Under the pieces are notes generated by a model. The model did no database searches. It had not been told where the DNA came from and saw nothing but the letters and a program-made list of their open reading frames with translations. Of a DNA stretch of 11,130 nucleotides, positions 1-8,800 are shown in pieces. The translations under genes and the position numbers were made by a program. The DNA is from Jimgerdemannia flammicorona (lineage: Eukaryota > Mucoromycota > Endogonomycetes > Endogonales > Endogonaceae): positions 1-11,130 of the forward strand of contig RBNI01006633.1 in assembly GCA_003990745.1 (NCBI GenBank), read 5' to 3'. Positions within the stretch are counted from its first letter, which is position 1. Each line of letters starts with the position of its first letter.

Positions 1-35
1 CTCTCAGCCAATGCTCCTTGAATCTCTCTCTCTAC
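1..35 (-). other. Short flank, possibly the displaced 3' end of element B ORF2
   Basis: If element A and one copy of the duplicated site are removed, element B ORF2 reads on from about 5858 into this stretch and gives REMOVED-STOP then RERFKEHWLR in the same frame. Element A has QRSQEHLVLGEK near its own C-terminus. The likeness (an R..xEHxxL.E pattern) is weak but in the expected place. The stretch is too short to identify by itself. Confidence 0.4.
22..35. repeat. Candidate target-site duplication, 3' side of element A
   Basis: The sequence ATCTCTCTCTCTAC directly abuts the poly(A) tail. It matches 5846-5857 apart from one extra CT unit. GCTCC also precedes both sites (13-17 and 5841-5845). 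The site is CT-rich, so chance similarity or microsatellite slippage is possible. One further T could belong either to the duplication or to the tail. Confidence 0.55.
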
Positions 36-49
36 TTTTTTTTTTTTTT
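36..49 (-). other. Poly(A) tail of element A
   Basis: Fourteen T residues on the plus strand give an uninterrupted A14 at the 3' end of element A. The tail follows AATAAA and directly borders the candidate target-site duplication, so it marks the 3' junction. An uninterrupted tail suggests that this insertion is not very old relative to element B. Confidence 0.85.
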
Positions 50-176
50 ATAGTCACTTGGACTCCTTTATTCCACCAGTCTAAAGAATTACACTATCCA
101 TATATCTCAGCGATTACCTTAGAATAACAATAAACTCAACCCACTACTATTTAATAATAATACAAGAAAGGGCCCT
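50..176 (-). other. Element A 3' UTR
   Basis: This short AT-rich stretch lies between the ORF2 stop (177) and the poly(A) tail. It contains the AATAAA signal at 72-67 (minus strand) and no open frame of note. Confidence 0.7.
67..72 (-). promoter_or_regulatory. Polyadenylation signal AATAAA of element A
   Basis: The plus strand reads TTTATT, which is AATAAA on the element strand. It lies 17 bases upstream of the poly(A) tail, the usual spacing for a canonical eukaryotic signal. This supports an RNA polymerase II transcript that was cleaved and tailed before reverse transcription. Confidence 0.72.
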
Positions 177-1499
177 TCAGCCCACACCTTCTTTCCACCT
201 CACCCCCTTCTCACCAAGTACGAGGTGCTCCTGACTCCTCTGGACAATGTCTAACACCTTCTTCATGGCCCCCAACTGGTGCCTCTTCCCCTGATACCAC
301 CACCATTGCACCACTTCCAAGAGTAGCCCCTTCCACCACTCCATCAATTCTCCAATTTCCATCTAAGGATCCCTCTCAAACACCCATCACCAGTGCACTG
401 CCATCAGTACCCAGATGCCAATAATCTGACCCAGGCCTCCCCAGATGTCCCCAATTTCTCCCACCAGTAGATGCCTGATCACCCGACAAGTGGGGCCCCC
501 TGCCTGCTCACTCTCTTCCCCCCAATAACCTTCTAATATCCACCAAAATCCTTCAACCCCCTGGACAAGTCACCAGAACATGCTCTGGTGTCTGCATTAC
601 TCCCCCATCCAGCTCACAACACCACTCACATTCTCTTACACCTTCTTCCACCATCCACCCTGTCCTGTACCCCAGCATGACATTCCTCTGCAAAAATCAC
701 CACCATACCACCCAGAACTTAGGTGGGGCAATCTTGAGTAGTGAGGTCCCCCAACCCCAAACCTGACCCCACTCTCATTCTTCTCCAAACCCAGCCTTCT
801 GCCAACCAACCGGCCACCTCTCAAGTGGACCCATCTGGATCCACTCCATTGCCCCAGTTAAAGAGTATTCCACCAACAGATGGCTGCCAATATGAATCAC
901 ACCAAATTGCCACCATCACCATTCTAGATCCTCCTCTTCTTTGCCAGGTTCTGGGCCCATAAGTCCCATTGCTAGCCAAGCTTCCACAATACCCCACCAG
1001 AATCCCCTATATCGCAACCTGCCAACCCTTCCAATCTGGAGCAAACCTCACATATCATTCCAAACCTCACTCTGGGGGCAGAATCTAACTTCCCAGTTGT
1101 CCATAACCAGTTTGCTCCAACCCTCCCCTCCTAATTCTGCCATTTGACAACCCCACCAGCCCTGAAGTACCTTCAGCTGCCTTATGAAGTCCACCAGCCC
1201 CAGACCGCCATCTGCCTTCGGCATCACCATTATCTCCCAACTATTCTGTGATCTCCTTCCCTGCCATAGCCATCCTTCGACCACCTTCTTCAGTTTCTGT
1301 ACCACCCATCCTGGAAAGTCCAGGTGGTACCTCAAGTACCACAGCTTCGGTAACCAATATACATTCAAGACTACAATCCTCCCAACCAAAGAGAAGCCCC
1401 TCTCAGACCAGCCCACCAAGGCATTCTCCCACTTCTGTATCAATCCACACCACCACTCTTTCGCAGCACCATCCTATATACCGAGAACCAGATACCCAA

Positions 1500-2330
1500 A
1501 TATCGAACTGCCTCCCCAGGACCAACTAATTGTCCAAAATGTCCATGCTCCCCCAAGCCAGCTCCAAGCTCCATGGTCTCACACTTGCCCCAGTTCAGCT
1601 TCACCCCTGCCAGTACCTCATACTGTCCTATCCCTTCCTGCAAGCTCGCCACATCTTCCACACTGCCTAACCCTACCACCATGTCATCTGCAAAGGCCCC
1701 CAGCTTCCAGACCACATCCCCCATCTTCAACCTGGTAAGCCTCCCCTTCAGCCATGCCAACAAGGGCTCCAAAGATAATATATAAAGTAGGGGTGAAAGA
1801 GGATCCCTCTGTGGCACACCTTGCCCTAAGAGAAACTCCGGGCCACTCCACCCATTCATCAACACTGCAGCCTGGCAACCTCACACCAGACCCATCAGCT
1901 TTCGAGCCTCCCCCATGCCAAACCCAGCCTTCCATAGAACTGCCTCCAAGTAGTTCCACCACACCCTATCATAAGCCTTTTCCTGGTCCAAGAACACTAT
2001 CCTTCCATCCACTTGCTGGCTTCTACAACCCTCCAAAACATTTTGCACCCAGGCTGTACTATCTCTAATCTGTCTCCCCTTCACAAACCCTCACTGTTCA
2101 TCACCCACCAATTGGCCAATCCATTGTTGCATTCTCCCTGCCAGAATCTTGGAGACCAACTTCCTATCCACATTCAGTAATATGATGGGCCTCCAGTTCT
2201 GCCACACATGTCTGTCCCCTTTCTCCTTATAGAGCAGAGAGACTAGCCCTAAGGAGCCATTGCCAATCCAGCAGCATTCCCCCAGTGTAAAGTTCACCAT
2301 TTCCATGAGCTATGCCTCAAACTCAGTTTG
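1500..2330 (-). other. Element A ORF2 reverse transcriptase domain
   Basis: The RT core runs in one frame from SLLYKEKGDRHVW and NWRPIILLNV (fingers) through DEQ-stop-GFVKGRQI, motif A FLDQEKAYDRV, motif B GVPQRDPLSP, motif C GAFADDMVV, LNWGKCE and VRYLGIWF. The three Asp residues of the polymerase site (one in motif A, two in motif C) are kept. The TGA in DEQ-stop-GF is one transition from CGA or TGG. The Arg at 1808-1806 in motif B replaces the Gly seen in element B, a G-to-A type change. Confidence 0.9.
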
Positions 2331-3099
2331 AAACTCCTTCCAGAACTCCCAAGGCAGTCCATCCTCCCCTGGTGATGAACCAGCCTGCACTTTCTTCAGA
2401 ACCTCCAACACCTCTTCAAGGGTCACTCTACCCATTACTGCCCCACCAATTGCAGGCTCTGCCACTACTGGCTAGCTGCCAACCAAATTGTTGTTGTCCT
2501 CCAGTGCTGCCTCTCCCTCCACCAGCCCTCCATCATTCTGCCATAGGGTGCACCATCAACCAGAAATCTCCCCAAGCATATCTGTGATATCAGTCACCTC
2601 AGTTCCATCCTCTCGCAACACCAAAGCCCAGCTGTGCCACACTCTCCTGGCCTTCAAGACTCCAGATAAGTATTTGGTGGGTCACTCTCCTTCTTCCAAC
2701 CACTTTGCTCACAATCTTGACAGCAACCCATCTACCACCCTATCTTCTGCAGCCTTCAAATCTGACCGCAACTCAGCCACCTCCTTGATCAATAGGGAGT
2801 GTCATTCCCCTGAGGAGTTCTCTCCCTCTAGAAGTCTCAGCTGCCAGCAAAGCCTCTGCTCCACTCTCCTTTCTCTATCCTTCTGCTCTCTTCCAGCTAC
2901 CTCTCCTATATCATGCCAATATGCACCTGCCAGATGTTTAAATTTCCCCCACCACTGTGCTATTGACTGGCCACTGTTCTTCTACTGTGCCACTTCCTGT
3001 CTTGCGATTTTATCAAACTAGTCTCGCTCCACCTGTCTCTTTAGTAGTGCCACATTAAGTTGCCATCTGCCTCCACCACCACTGGCTGCCTGGAATCTC

Positions 3100-3812
3100 C
3101 CACATACCTCCACACCCCAGTGATCTGACCAGGGACACCACCATACCTCTGTTGAATCCAAAACATTACCCCAGCATTCTGCCACCAGAATCCAATCAAT
3201 CCTCATACCAACCAAGTCCACACTGACCAGATGCCACCTAGTAAATGGCCCTGACTTCTCACCTTGACGTTGTCATACTCCATCAACCAATCCCATTTCC
3301 TTCTCAACTTGAAGCCAATGCAAGAGCCCTGTAGAAACTGCCACACCAACTCCACCATCAGACCTATCTAGTATTCTGTCACACACCATGTTGAAGTCCC
3401 CTCCCAGAATGTCTAGCCCAATCTCATCTCGGCCTCCTCAATCCAGCCAACCTTCCACCCATTGGTTTCACTCTCTGCCAACTACTGGCAGATATGCAGA
3501 TCCAACTACCAGCCCATCGCTAGCTCCTCCTTTCAATCTCCCCCAGACCAATCGATCACTATATACCCCAACCTCCTTCAGCTCTCCTCTCCCTAAGCCA
3601 ACCAAGATGCCCACCTGCTCATTCCACCCTATGCTACCATACCATTCCTTGCTCTACTCCTCATAATCTCGCTCCCCATAAGCCCGAACGTCCTACAGAA
3701 ATATCACGTCATACCTCCTGATCTTCAGCCACCAAAATAAATGCCTTCGCTTCACTCCATCACGCAAACCATTGATATTTAGTGATAATATATATAGACT
3801 GTTCATCATCAT
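3100..3812 (-). other. Element A ORF2 endonuclease domain (APE-like)
   Basis: This is the N-terminal part of ORF2. In LINEs this domain nicks target DNA to free the 3' end that primes reverse transcription. The order of conserved blocks is that of the exonuclease/endonuclease/phosphatase fold: SLNING (metal-site Asn), a Gln position now TAG at 3693-3695, GGDFNM (Asp/Asn), RIDWIL and the final SDH (H codon 3122-3120). Apart from the stop codons, the recognisable catalytic residues are still there. Five in-frame stops (two TAG, then three TGA) lie between the start and the SDH block, but there is no frameshift. Confidence 0.87.
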
Positions 3813-3824
3813 GAATATAAATGT
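3813..3824 (-). other. ORF1-ORF2 spacer of element A
   Basis: Only 12 bases separate the ORF1 stop (TAA at 3827-3825) from the first candidate ORF2 ATG (3812). Element B has a similar arrangement with about 31 bases (9454-9484). A second ORF so close behind the first on one transcript suggests termination-reinitiation or a related mechanism for ORF2 translation, as proposed for other two-ORF LINEs. No ribosome-entry structure was tested. Confidence 0.6.
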
Positions 3825-5668
3825 TTAAAGTTCAACTGGAATCGCCACCACCTTTTCAGCCCTACCACAGATAATAGTCTTCTGTTCCTCGCAGATAGCC
3901 CTCCAGATATAGGCTCCATTCACACCACTGCAGAAGGCATCCACTCGCTCTGATGCCACCTTCGAGATGCCAGCCATACGGTCCTCATCAACCTCATATC
4001 CTTCATCATCCAGAAGTGCTGCCACCATCGCTGTCACCAACTTTGGCCCCTGTAATGCCACATTGAGGAACCCTTCCCAGGCCTCCTGCGATCCATTAAA
4101 TATATCCACTTCCTTGATATCCTCCTCTGCAAGTTCCTCGAGCACTGTCTGATACTAGTCATCTGCCATCATCACCATGGGCCTGGGGGTGGCTGGCCTT
4201 GGGGTCCTACTCAGCTCATGCAGTATCTCTCTATCTACCGACACATTGGAAGCCACATCCACCAGGTCGTCCTCCTCCTCAGTGCCCTTCTCCAGCCAAA
4301 CCACTTTGCTGCCTCTGGGTATTCCCAATAAATATTTGCCGCTCCCGCCATGTGAACATCCTCCAACTGGGTCTCTGGTACTATCTCGATAACCTCCTCA
4401 AAGCCCCCAGTGTTCGCCTCCTCCTTATCAGCCCACTTCCCCTTTACTGGTGCATGAGTGGAGTTCTCCACACCCCCTAGTTGTGAAAAGGACACCTCAG
4501 CCATCTCCACCTCTTCCATCTAACTTTTGGCCATCTCTGCTTTTTCCTCTTCCTCCCTTTTCGAGCCCTGGAGGACTGTCTATAAGTGCTCCCAGTTTGT
4601 TCTTTGCCACCTCTTCCTCCTCCTATCTGTCAGAATCCAGATCCAGTCCTTGACAAACTCCTCCCATTTCTTCTTCTGCAATTCCTTTGCAGCCTCTCTC
4701 TCCTCGAGGGTGACTAGCAATTCCTCCTCCTGTTCAGAACCCTTCCTTCTCCACACTTTGCACTCCTGCCCTCTGATACGAACTACTTCTGGCCAGTCCC
4801 TCCCTTGCCCCATGGCCTCCTTGCCTTTCAGCCTCACCATCACCTCGCAATTGCCATTCCTCAGCTTGGTCCTCTCCCAGAACATGAACCCAAAGTCAAC
4901 CATCTCGCCAAATGCCCCCAGTGCCTCCACCACTATTCCTTTGGTCTCCTGTCTCCCCAATGTCGGCAGCCCTTCAATCACCAGTTGCACTGCCCATGGG
5001 TCCCACCTCAGGCACCTCGCCATGCCAACCTTGATGCTCTTGACAACCAGCCCTTTCTCCAAGGCCTTCACCATCTCCTCCTCCTCGACAAATCCTATTT
5101 CAACCATCTCAACTGATGGGATGAACTTCAGTAACTCTGCCCCTGCAATCTCCTCTCCCACTAGCCACAAGACCTCCCTAGCAGACATCCCCAGCCCCAA
5201 GAAATTTGCCAATATGACCCATGTCAATACCAACTTGTGGAAGAAGGGACACACCACCAGTTCACCAGAACCAGCTACCATCATTGCCTTCTTCTTGTTC
5301 TCCGACACACCAGTAGTCACCCCAGCCATCGGCCCAGCCCCAGGAATACCAGTCCCAGCCACACCACTTCTAGACCCCTGGCCCCTAGTGGGCACCTGAT
5401 CAGTCACCTGACCCCTCACCTGGCTGGTCACCTGACTCCTACCCCTGTCAACACTACGTCCCCCCTGCCCTACCCCCATGGGCCTAGTAGCTGCCCTCCT
5501 GCCCCCCATCACCATGTGCCAACTCTCAATGCCAGCCTGCCTCCCCTGACCACCTACTCCTCCTGCCCCTATGCCCTCTCCAACTGTCACTGCGAAACTC
5601 TTGGAGAGACCCAGACCAGGTCTCCTTCTCTCCAAATGCTCAGAGCTTGATGAACCCTGGGTCACCAT
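3825..5668 (-). pseudogene. Element A ORF1, RNA-binding (gag-like) protein, broken
   Basis: ORF1 proteins of LINEs bind the element RNA and form the particle used for target-primed reverse transcription. The ATG at 5668 opens 362 sense codons before a TAG at 4580-4582. Residues 1-125 are rich in Gly, Arg and Ser and look disordered. About 136-222 looks like a first alpha/beta RNA-binding fold ending in LRWDPW, reminiscent of the DUF4283 part of plant LINE ORF1. About 226-303 looks like a second, RRM-like unit (starts VQLVIEGLP, later GEMVDFGF and CEVMVRL). About 305-345 is Lys/Glu-rich and helical. The same frame continues after the TAG and a second TAG near 4520. A frameshift between about 4300 and 4235 then moves to the frame of the C-terminal part (4145-3825), which matches element B. 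The repaired length would be about 614 codons. No CCHC gag knuckle is visible. Fold names come from pattern only. Confidence 0.78.
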
Positions 5669-5845
5669 CTGATGAAAACTCCACCGAAACTGATGAGACT
5701 TATTGTATACTGTAGCTAAACTCCTGCCGCACCTTGTACACCAGTATAGATGATGGGAAAACTCGAAAATGTGTTGCTTGTCACGAAAAGGTGTCCGTGT
5801 GGCTTAGCTTACTCCATATGGTTTGAGCAAAAGAAGTCCTGCTCC
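5669..5845 (-). promoter_or_regulatory. Element A 5' UTR and probable internal promoter region
   Basis: These 177 bases lie between the proposed element start (5845; the minus strand begins GGAGCAGG) and the ORF1 ATG at 5668. There is no long open frame. Internal promoters of LINEs lie in this position, so the role is inferred from place only; I recognise no specific promoter box. CpG is clearly denser here (about six) than in most of the window, which may reflect less deamination or selection on the source element. The 5' limit depends on the target-site duplication being real. Confidence 0.5.
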
Positions 5846-5857
5846 ATCTCTCTCTAC
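5846..5857. repeat. Candidate target-site duplication, 5' side of element A
   Basis: The sequence ATCTCTCTCTAC lies between the 5' UTR of element A and the start of recognisable element B. It is the partner of 22-35, one CT unit shorter. Together the two sites bracket about 5.8 kb, which fits a full-length LINE insertion. Confidence 0.55.
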
Positions 5858-8800
5858 TGAAGGACAACCCAACCACCCACCACCTGAATTCTCTCTTCAC
5901 TCTTCTTGCAAATACAATTCACCAGATTCCAACAGCCCCCCCCACCTAGTCCCCACCCTCTCTACCAATCATTCAAAATGTCAAGTATCAACCATTTCCA
6001 ATATGCTACCCTAGCTCCAACTGCAACCTGCTAATCCTCCTCAAAGACATGAAGCCAATGATCAGTCAGCCCTATCCAAATTGCCAGGGCCCATCCTAAG
6101 GTCAACCATTCATCCCTAACCCCACCTACTAACCTATGCCAGAGGTCTCCCCATCTTCCTCCTTCCTCTCTCATCAGGGACTGCAATTCCAGTCTGCTAG
6201 TAATACTGTGCCAAAACTCCCCCACAACTTCACACTCTTCTAGCCAATGTTCAGGTGTTTGTACCACTCCCCCCTCTTGGCCAATGTCCATGCATTCCTC
6301 ACACTCAAATGTGCTGTCTGCCACCAAGTACTCTGACTAATAGTTCAGCATCACATTTCACCTAGGAACCTCCACACCATACAACCCAGAACTTGAGGGG
6401 AAGCTACTGCATCACTTGCTTACTCTAAAGCCAAACACCATTCCCATCCCACTCCTTGCCAATTCCCACCCTTTGCTATGCTTCCAGCCATATCCCCGAG
6501 CCCCTGCAGATATTCCATTCCATTGCCAAGCTGAAAATTCTCCACCAATATACCTCCCAGTAGTAGCCAGTCCCATCTCCACATTTGTAGTCTCCAGTCC
6601 TCCTCTTCCTCATCACCCCTTCACCAAAGTCTAATTCTTCTTGCACTATCTACCACTTCTCACCAAAAGTCTTTATAATGTATTCTCTTGCTCTCATCCA
6701 TGACCACCATTGCAAGCAGATCACTAGTCACTCCATGGGGGGAGTACTGGACTTCCCACACTCTCTGTATAAGTGGCACTTACTCCTGGCCTCTTAACTT
6801 GCTCACTCTCTTCAGCCATCATGCTCTCAGACAATATAGATACTTAGTGAAGTCCACTAAGCCCAGTCTGCCTCTGTCAACAGGTAGTATCAGAACCTTC
6901 CAGCCTATCTGACTGTATCACCCAGCCCAAATCTACAATCTTACCATCTTCAGAAGTCACCTGACCACCCATGCTGGGAAGTCCAGATGATACTCCATAT
7001 ATGTATATATCACAGCTTTAGTAGCTAATACACATTCAGCACCATCACCCTTTCTGCCAAGGATATATACTGACCACTCTACCTCAAGAGAACATTCCTC
7101 CATACTAGTAGCCACTGTTCCCACTATACCTGGGGCAGAAGGGACCCATATACTGAAAAGTAGATTCCCAAGTACCAGACTGGTTCTCCTGCTAGAACTA
7201 CTATTCCAATCACATCACTGCCAACTATTCCACTGTCTAGCACCAGAGTCTCACATTTGTGCCAGTTGAGTTTAATACCTGAGCTACTCTCATATCATTC
7301 CACAGTCCTCCTTAATTCCTCCACATCCTCTAATGAACCCAGTCTAACCACCATATCATCCATAAAAGCCCCCACCTTTCAGTTAATTCCCAAAATGTCC
7401 AAACCCCCAATTTGACACCGGATTCTATCCACTAGGGGCTCTAAGGAAAGGGTATATAGGATGGATGACAAAGGATCTCCTTGTGGCACCCCATGACCTA
7501 ATGGAAACATCATCTCTCTATGCTCATTCACCACTAATACTGCTTGACTGTATTCCAATAGACTGATGAATGACCTCCTGAACTCTAGGAGAACTCTCAC
7601 ACATTTCAGCACTCCCTCCAGCCAGACCCTCCTCACCCTATCATATACCTTCTCCTGATTCAGAAACACTAACCAGCCATCAACCCCAGCTGCCCAAGCC
7701 CCTTCAATCACCCCATAGACCCAGGCAGTTCTATCTCAGATCAACTGACCACCAACAAATTACCTCTGCTCTACTCCTAGTACCTGTTGAGTAATCTCCT
7801 GCAGCCTAGTTACTAAGATCTTCATCACCAGCTTGCAGTCCATGTCCAGGAGCATTATCAGCCACCAGTTCTTCCAATCATCTCTTCTCCTCTTATCCCT
7901 ATAGAGCAAGGAGACCAGCCCTAGGTACTGGCCCCCAATCTAAGTTCTAGATCAAAGAACCTCATCACCTATCACTGTCATCTCCTCCAATACCACCTCC
8001 ACCCTAGCCATCTTATTTCAAAAATTTCAGGGAAGCTCATCCTCTCCTGGAGCTATCCCCTTACTTGTTGAAGCCAAGACCTCACATACTTCCTCTCTCT
8101 ACACTGAGTCTCTCAGTATCCCTAGGCCCAGAGCTGGGTCCAGATGCCAATCCTCCAACTGCCATTCAATGTTCAGGACATCCTCCCCCCCTTCTTTGTC
8201 ACTCTATAAATTCCCAAAATCTTAGGAGTCCCTACCACCATCTCCCCATTCTCATCCAAAATACCATCCTACTGCTATCTGATCCTCCAAGCTTTGAGCA
8301 ACTATGAAAGAAACCTAGTGAGTCTCTCCCCCTCCTCTAACCCCTGCCACCTCAACCTCACCACCATCTCCTTCAGCTGAACCTCTTTCTCCATTTGTAA
8401 CACTTTCTTTAGCTCATTGACTTCTTTTTTTATCTGCATAATTCACCAATTGTCTGCTCCCCAATCCTCCAGTGATCCTGCCCACCTCTCCAGAAGTGCC
8501 ACCAATCTCTGTAAAGCCCATAGTACTTGCTGCTGCAGCTGAGTACTCCTTCCTTTCCCTGCCTCCCTCTAGTACCTCTGAGTACTTGATTTCAGCTGCC
8601 ACCAGTGATCCCCAATCACCAATCCCTGTTCCCGCTATCTATTAATCTTCACAATAACTTCCACCTCTCAGTCCATCTATAAGAAATCATCCTCTAATAG
8701 AGAAGAATTCAGTCACCAATATCCAGGCCCATCCCCACTTCTCCCAAATCTCCCACTTTCTATTAGACCCCAGTAATCTGGTCATAGGCACCAAACCACC

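Larger units (their letters stand above)
177..3812 (-). pseudogene. Element A ORF2, endonuclease-reverse transcriptase polyprotein, broken
   Basis: ORF2 starts at one of three tandem ATGs (3812, 3809, 3806); element B supports the third, since both then read MNS. About 1,211 codons run to the stop at 177. The endonuclease (residues 1 to about 235) shows SLNING, GGDFNM near residue 139, RIDWIL and SDHWGV (229-231). The linker contains AKWLEEGE and SPGEDGLPWEFW. The reverse transcriptase shows NWRPI, GFVKGRQI, motif A FLDQEKAYDRV (D at 1988-1986), motif B GVPQRDPLSP, motif C FADDM (1688-1683) and LNWGKCE. Next come SLVGRIVVLN and GGLGLVDF, then a C-C-H-C knuckle (about 565-632) and a Trp-rich tail. 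About fifteen in-frame stops occur, the first at 3693-3695 replacing the Gln of the usual QE-type motif. A frameshift near 1440-1455 is reversed downstream of the knuckle (about 400-560). Motif B has Arg where Gly is usual. No RNase H domain is seen. Confidence 0.9.
36..5845 (-). mobile_element. Element A: near-full-length L1-like LINE, degenerate, inserted into element B
   Basis: This non-LTR retrotransposon reads on the minus strand in the order 5' UTR, ORF1 (RNA-binding type), ORF2 (endonuclease, reverse transcriptase, zinc knuckle), 3' UTR, AATAAA signal and a 14-base poly(A) tail. The limits rest on the tail at 36-49 and on a short duplicated site (22-35 and 5846-5857). The total length of about 5.8 kb is normal for a two-ORF LINE. 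ORF2 keeps one main frame for most of its length but has about fifteen in-frame stops and two compensating frameshifts. ORF1 has in-frame stops and one frameshift. The copy therefore looks non-autonomous. The assignment to the L1-like group is inferred from the endonuclease type, the C-terminal C-C-H-C knuckle and the absence of any visible RNase H domain. The clade was not tested by phylogeny. The 5' limit is less certain than the 3' limit. Confidence 0.9.

Noticed and set aside
22..35. CT repeat as an independent microsatellite feature
   Set aside because: It is only five or six CT units, and its partner at 5846-5857 makes a target-site duplication the better reading, although chance is not excluded.
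1684..1962. A 92-codon minus-strand frame overlapping the RT
   Set aside because: It is out of frame with ORF2, and the in-frame reading carries RT motif B and motif C. It is a shadow.
1500..2330. Prokaryotic RT system (group II intron, retron, diversity-generating retroelement or defence RT)
   Set aside because: The RT is fused to an APE-type endonuclease and a C-C-H-C knuckle, follows a separate ORF1, and ends in AATAAA plus poly(A). That is a eukaryotic LINE.
741..3666. Many plus-strand frames of 60-184 codons, Pro/Ser/His-rich
   Set aside because: All are antisense to ORF2 of element A. They arise because the minus strand is purine-rich, which keeps stops rare on the plus strand. None has a recognisable motif.
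4527..5399. A 290-codon plus-strand open frame, rich in Ser, Pro, Thr and Leu
   Set aside because: It lies antisense to element A ORF1, whose minus-strand product aligns with element B. The composition is that expected from the complement of a purine-rich coding strand, and no domain is visible.
8414..8602. A minus-strand frame with KEYSAAAAST and YADKKRS that looks like a small protein
   Set aside because: Another frame at the same place gives KEVNELKKVL and LEEGERLTRFLS, which align with the ORF2 linker of element A. The 62-codon frame is therefore a shadow.
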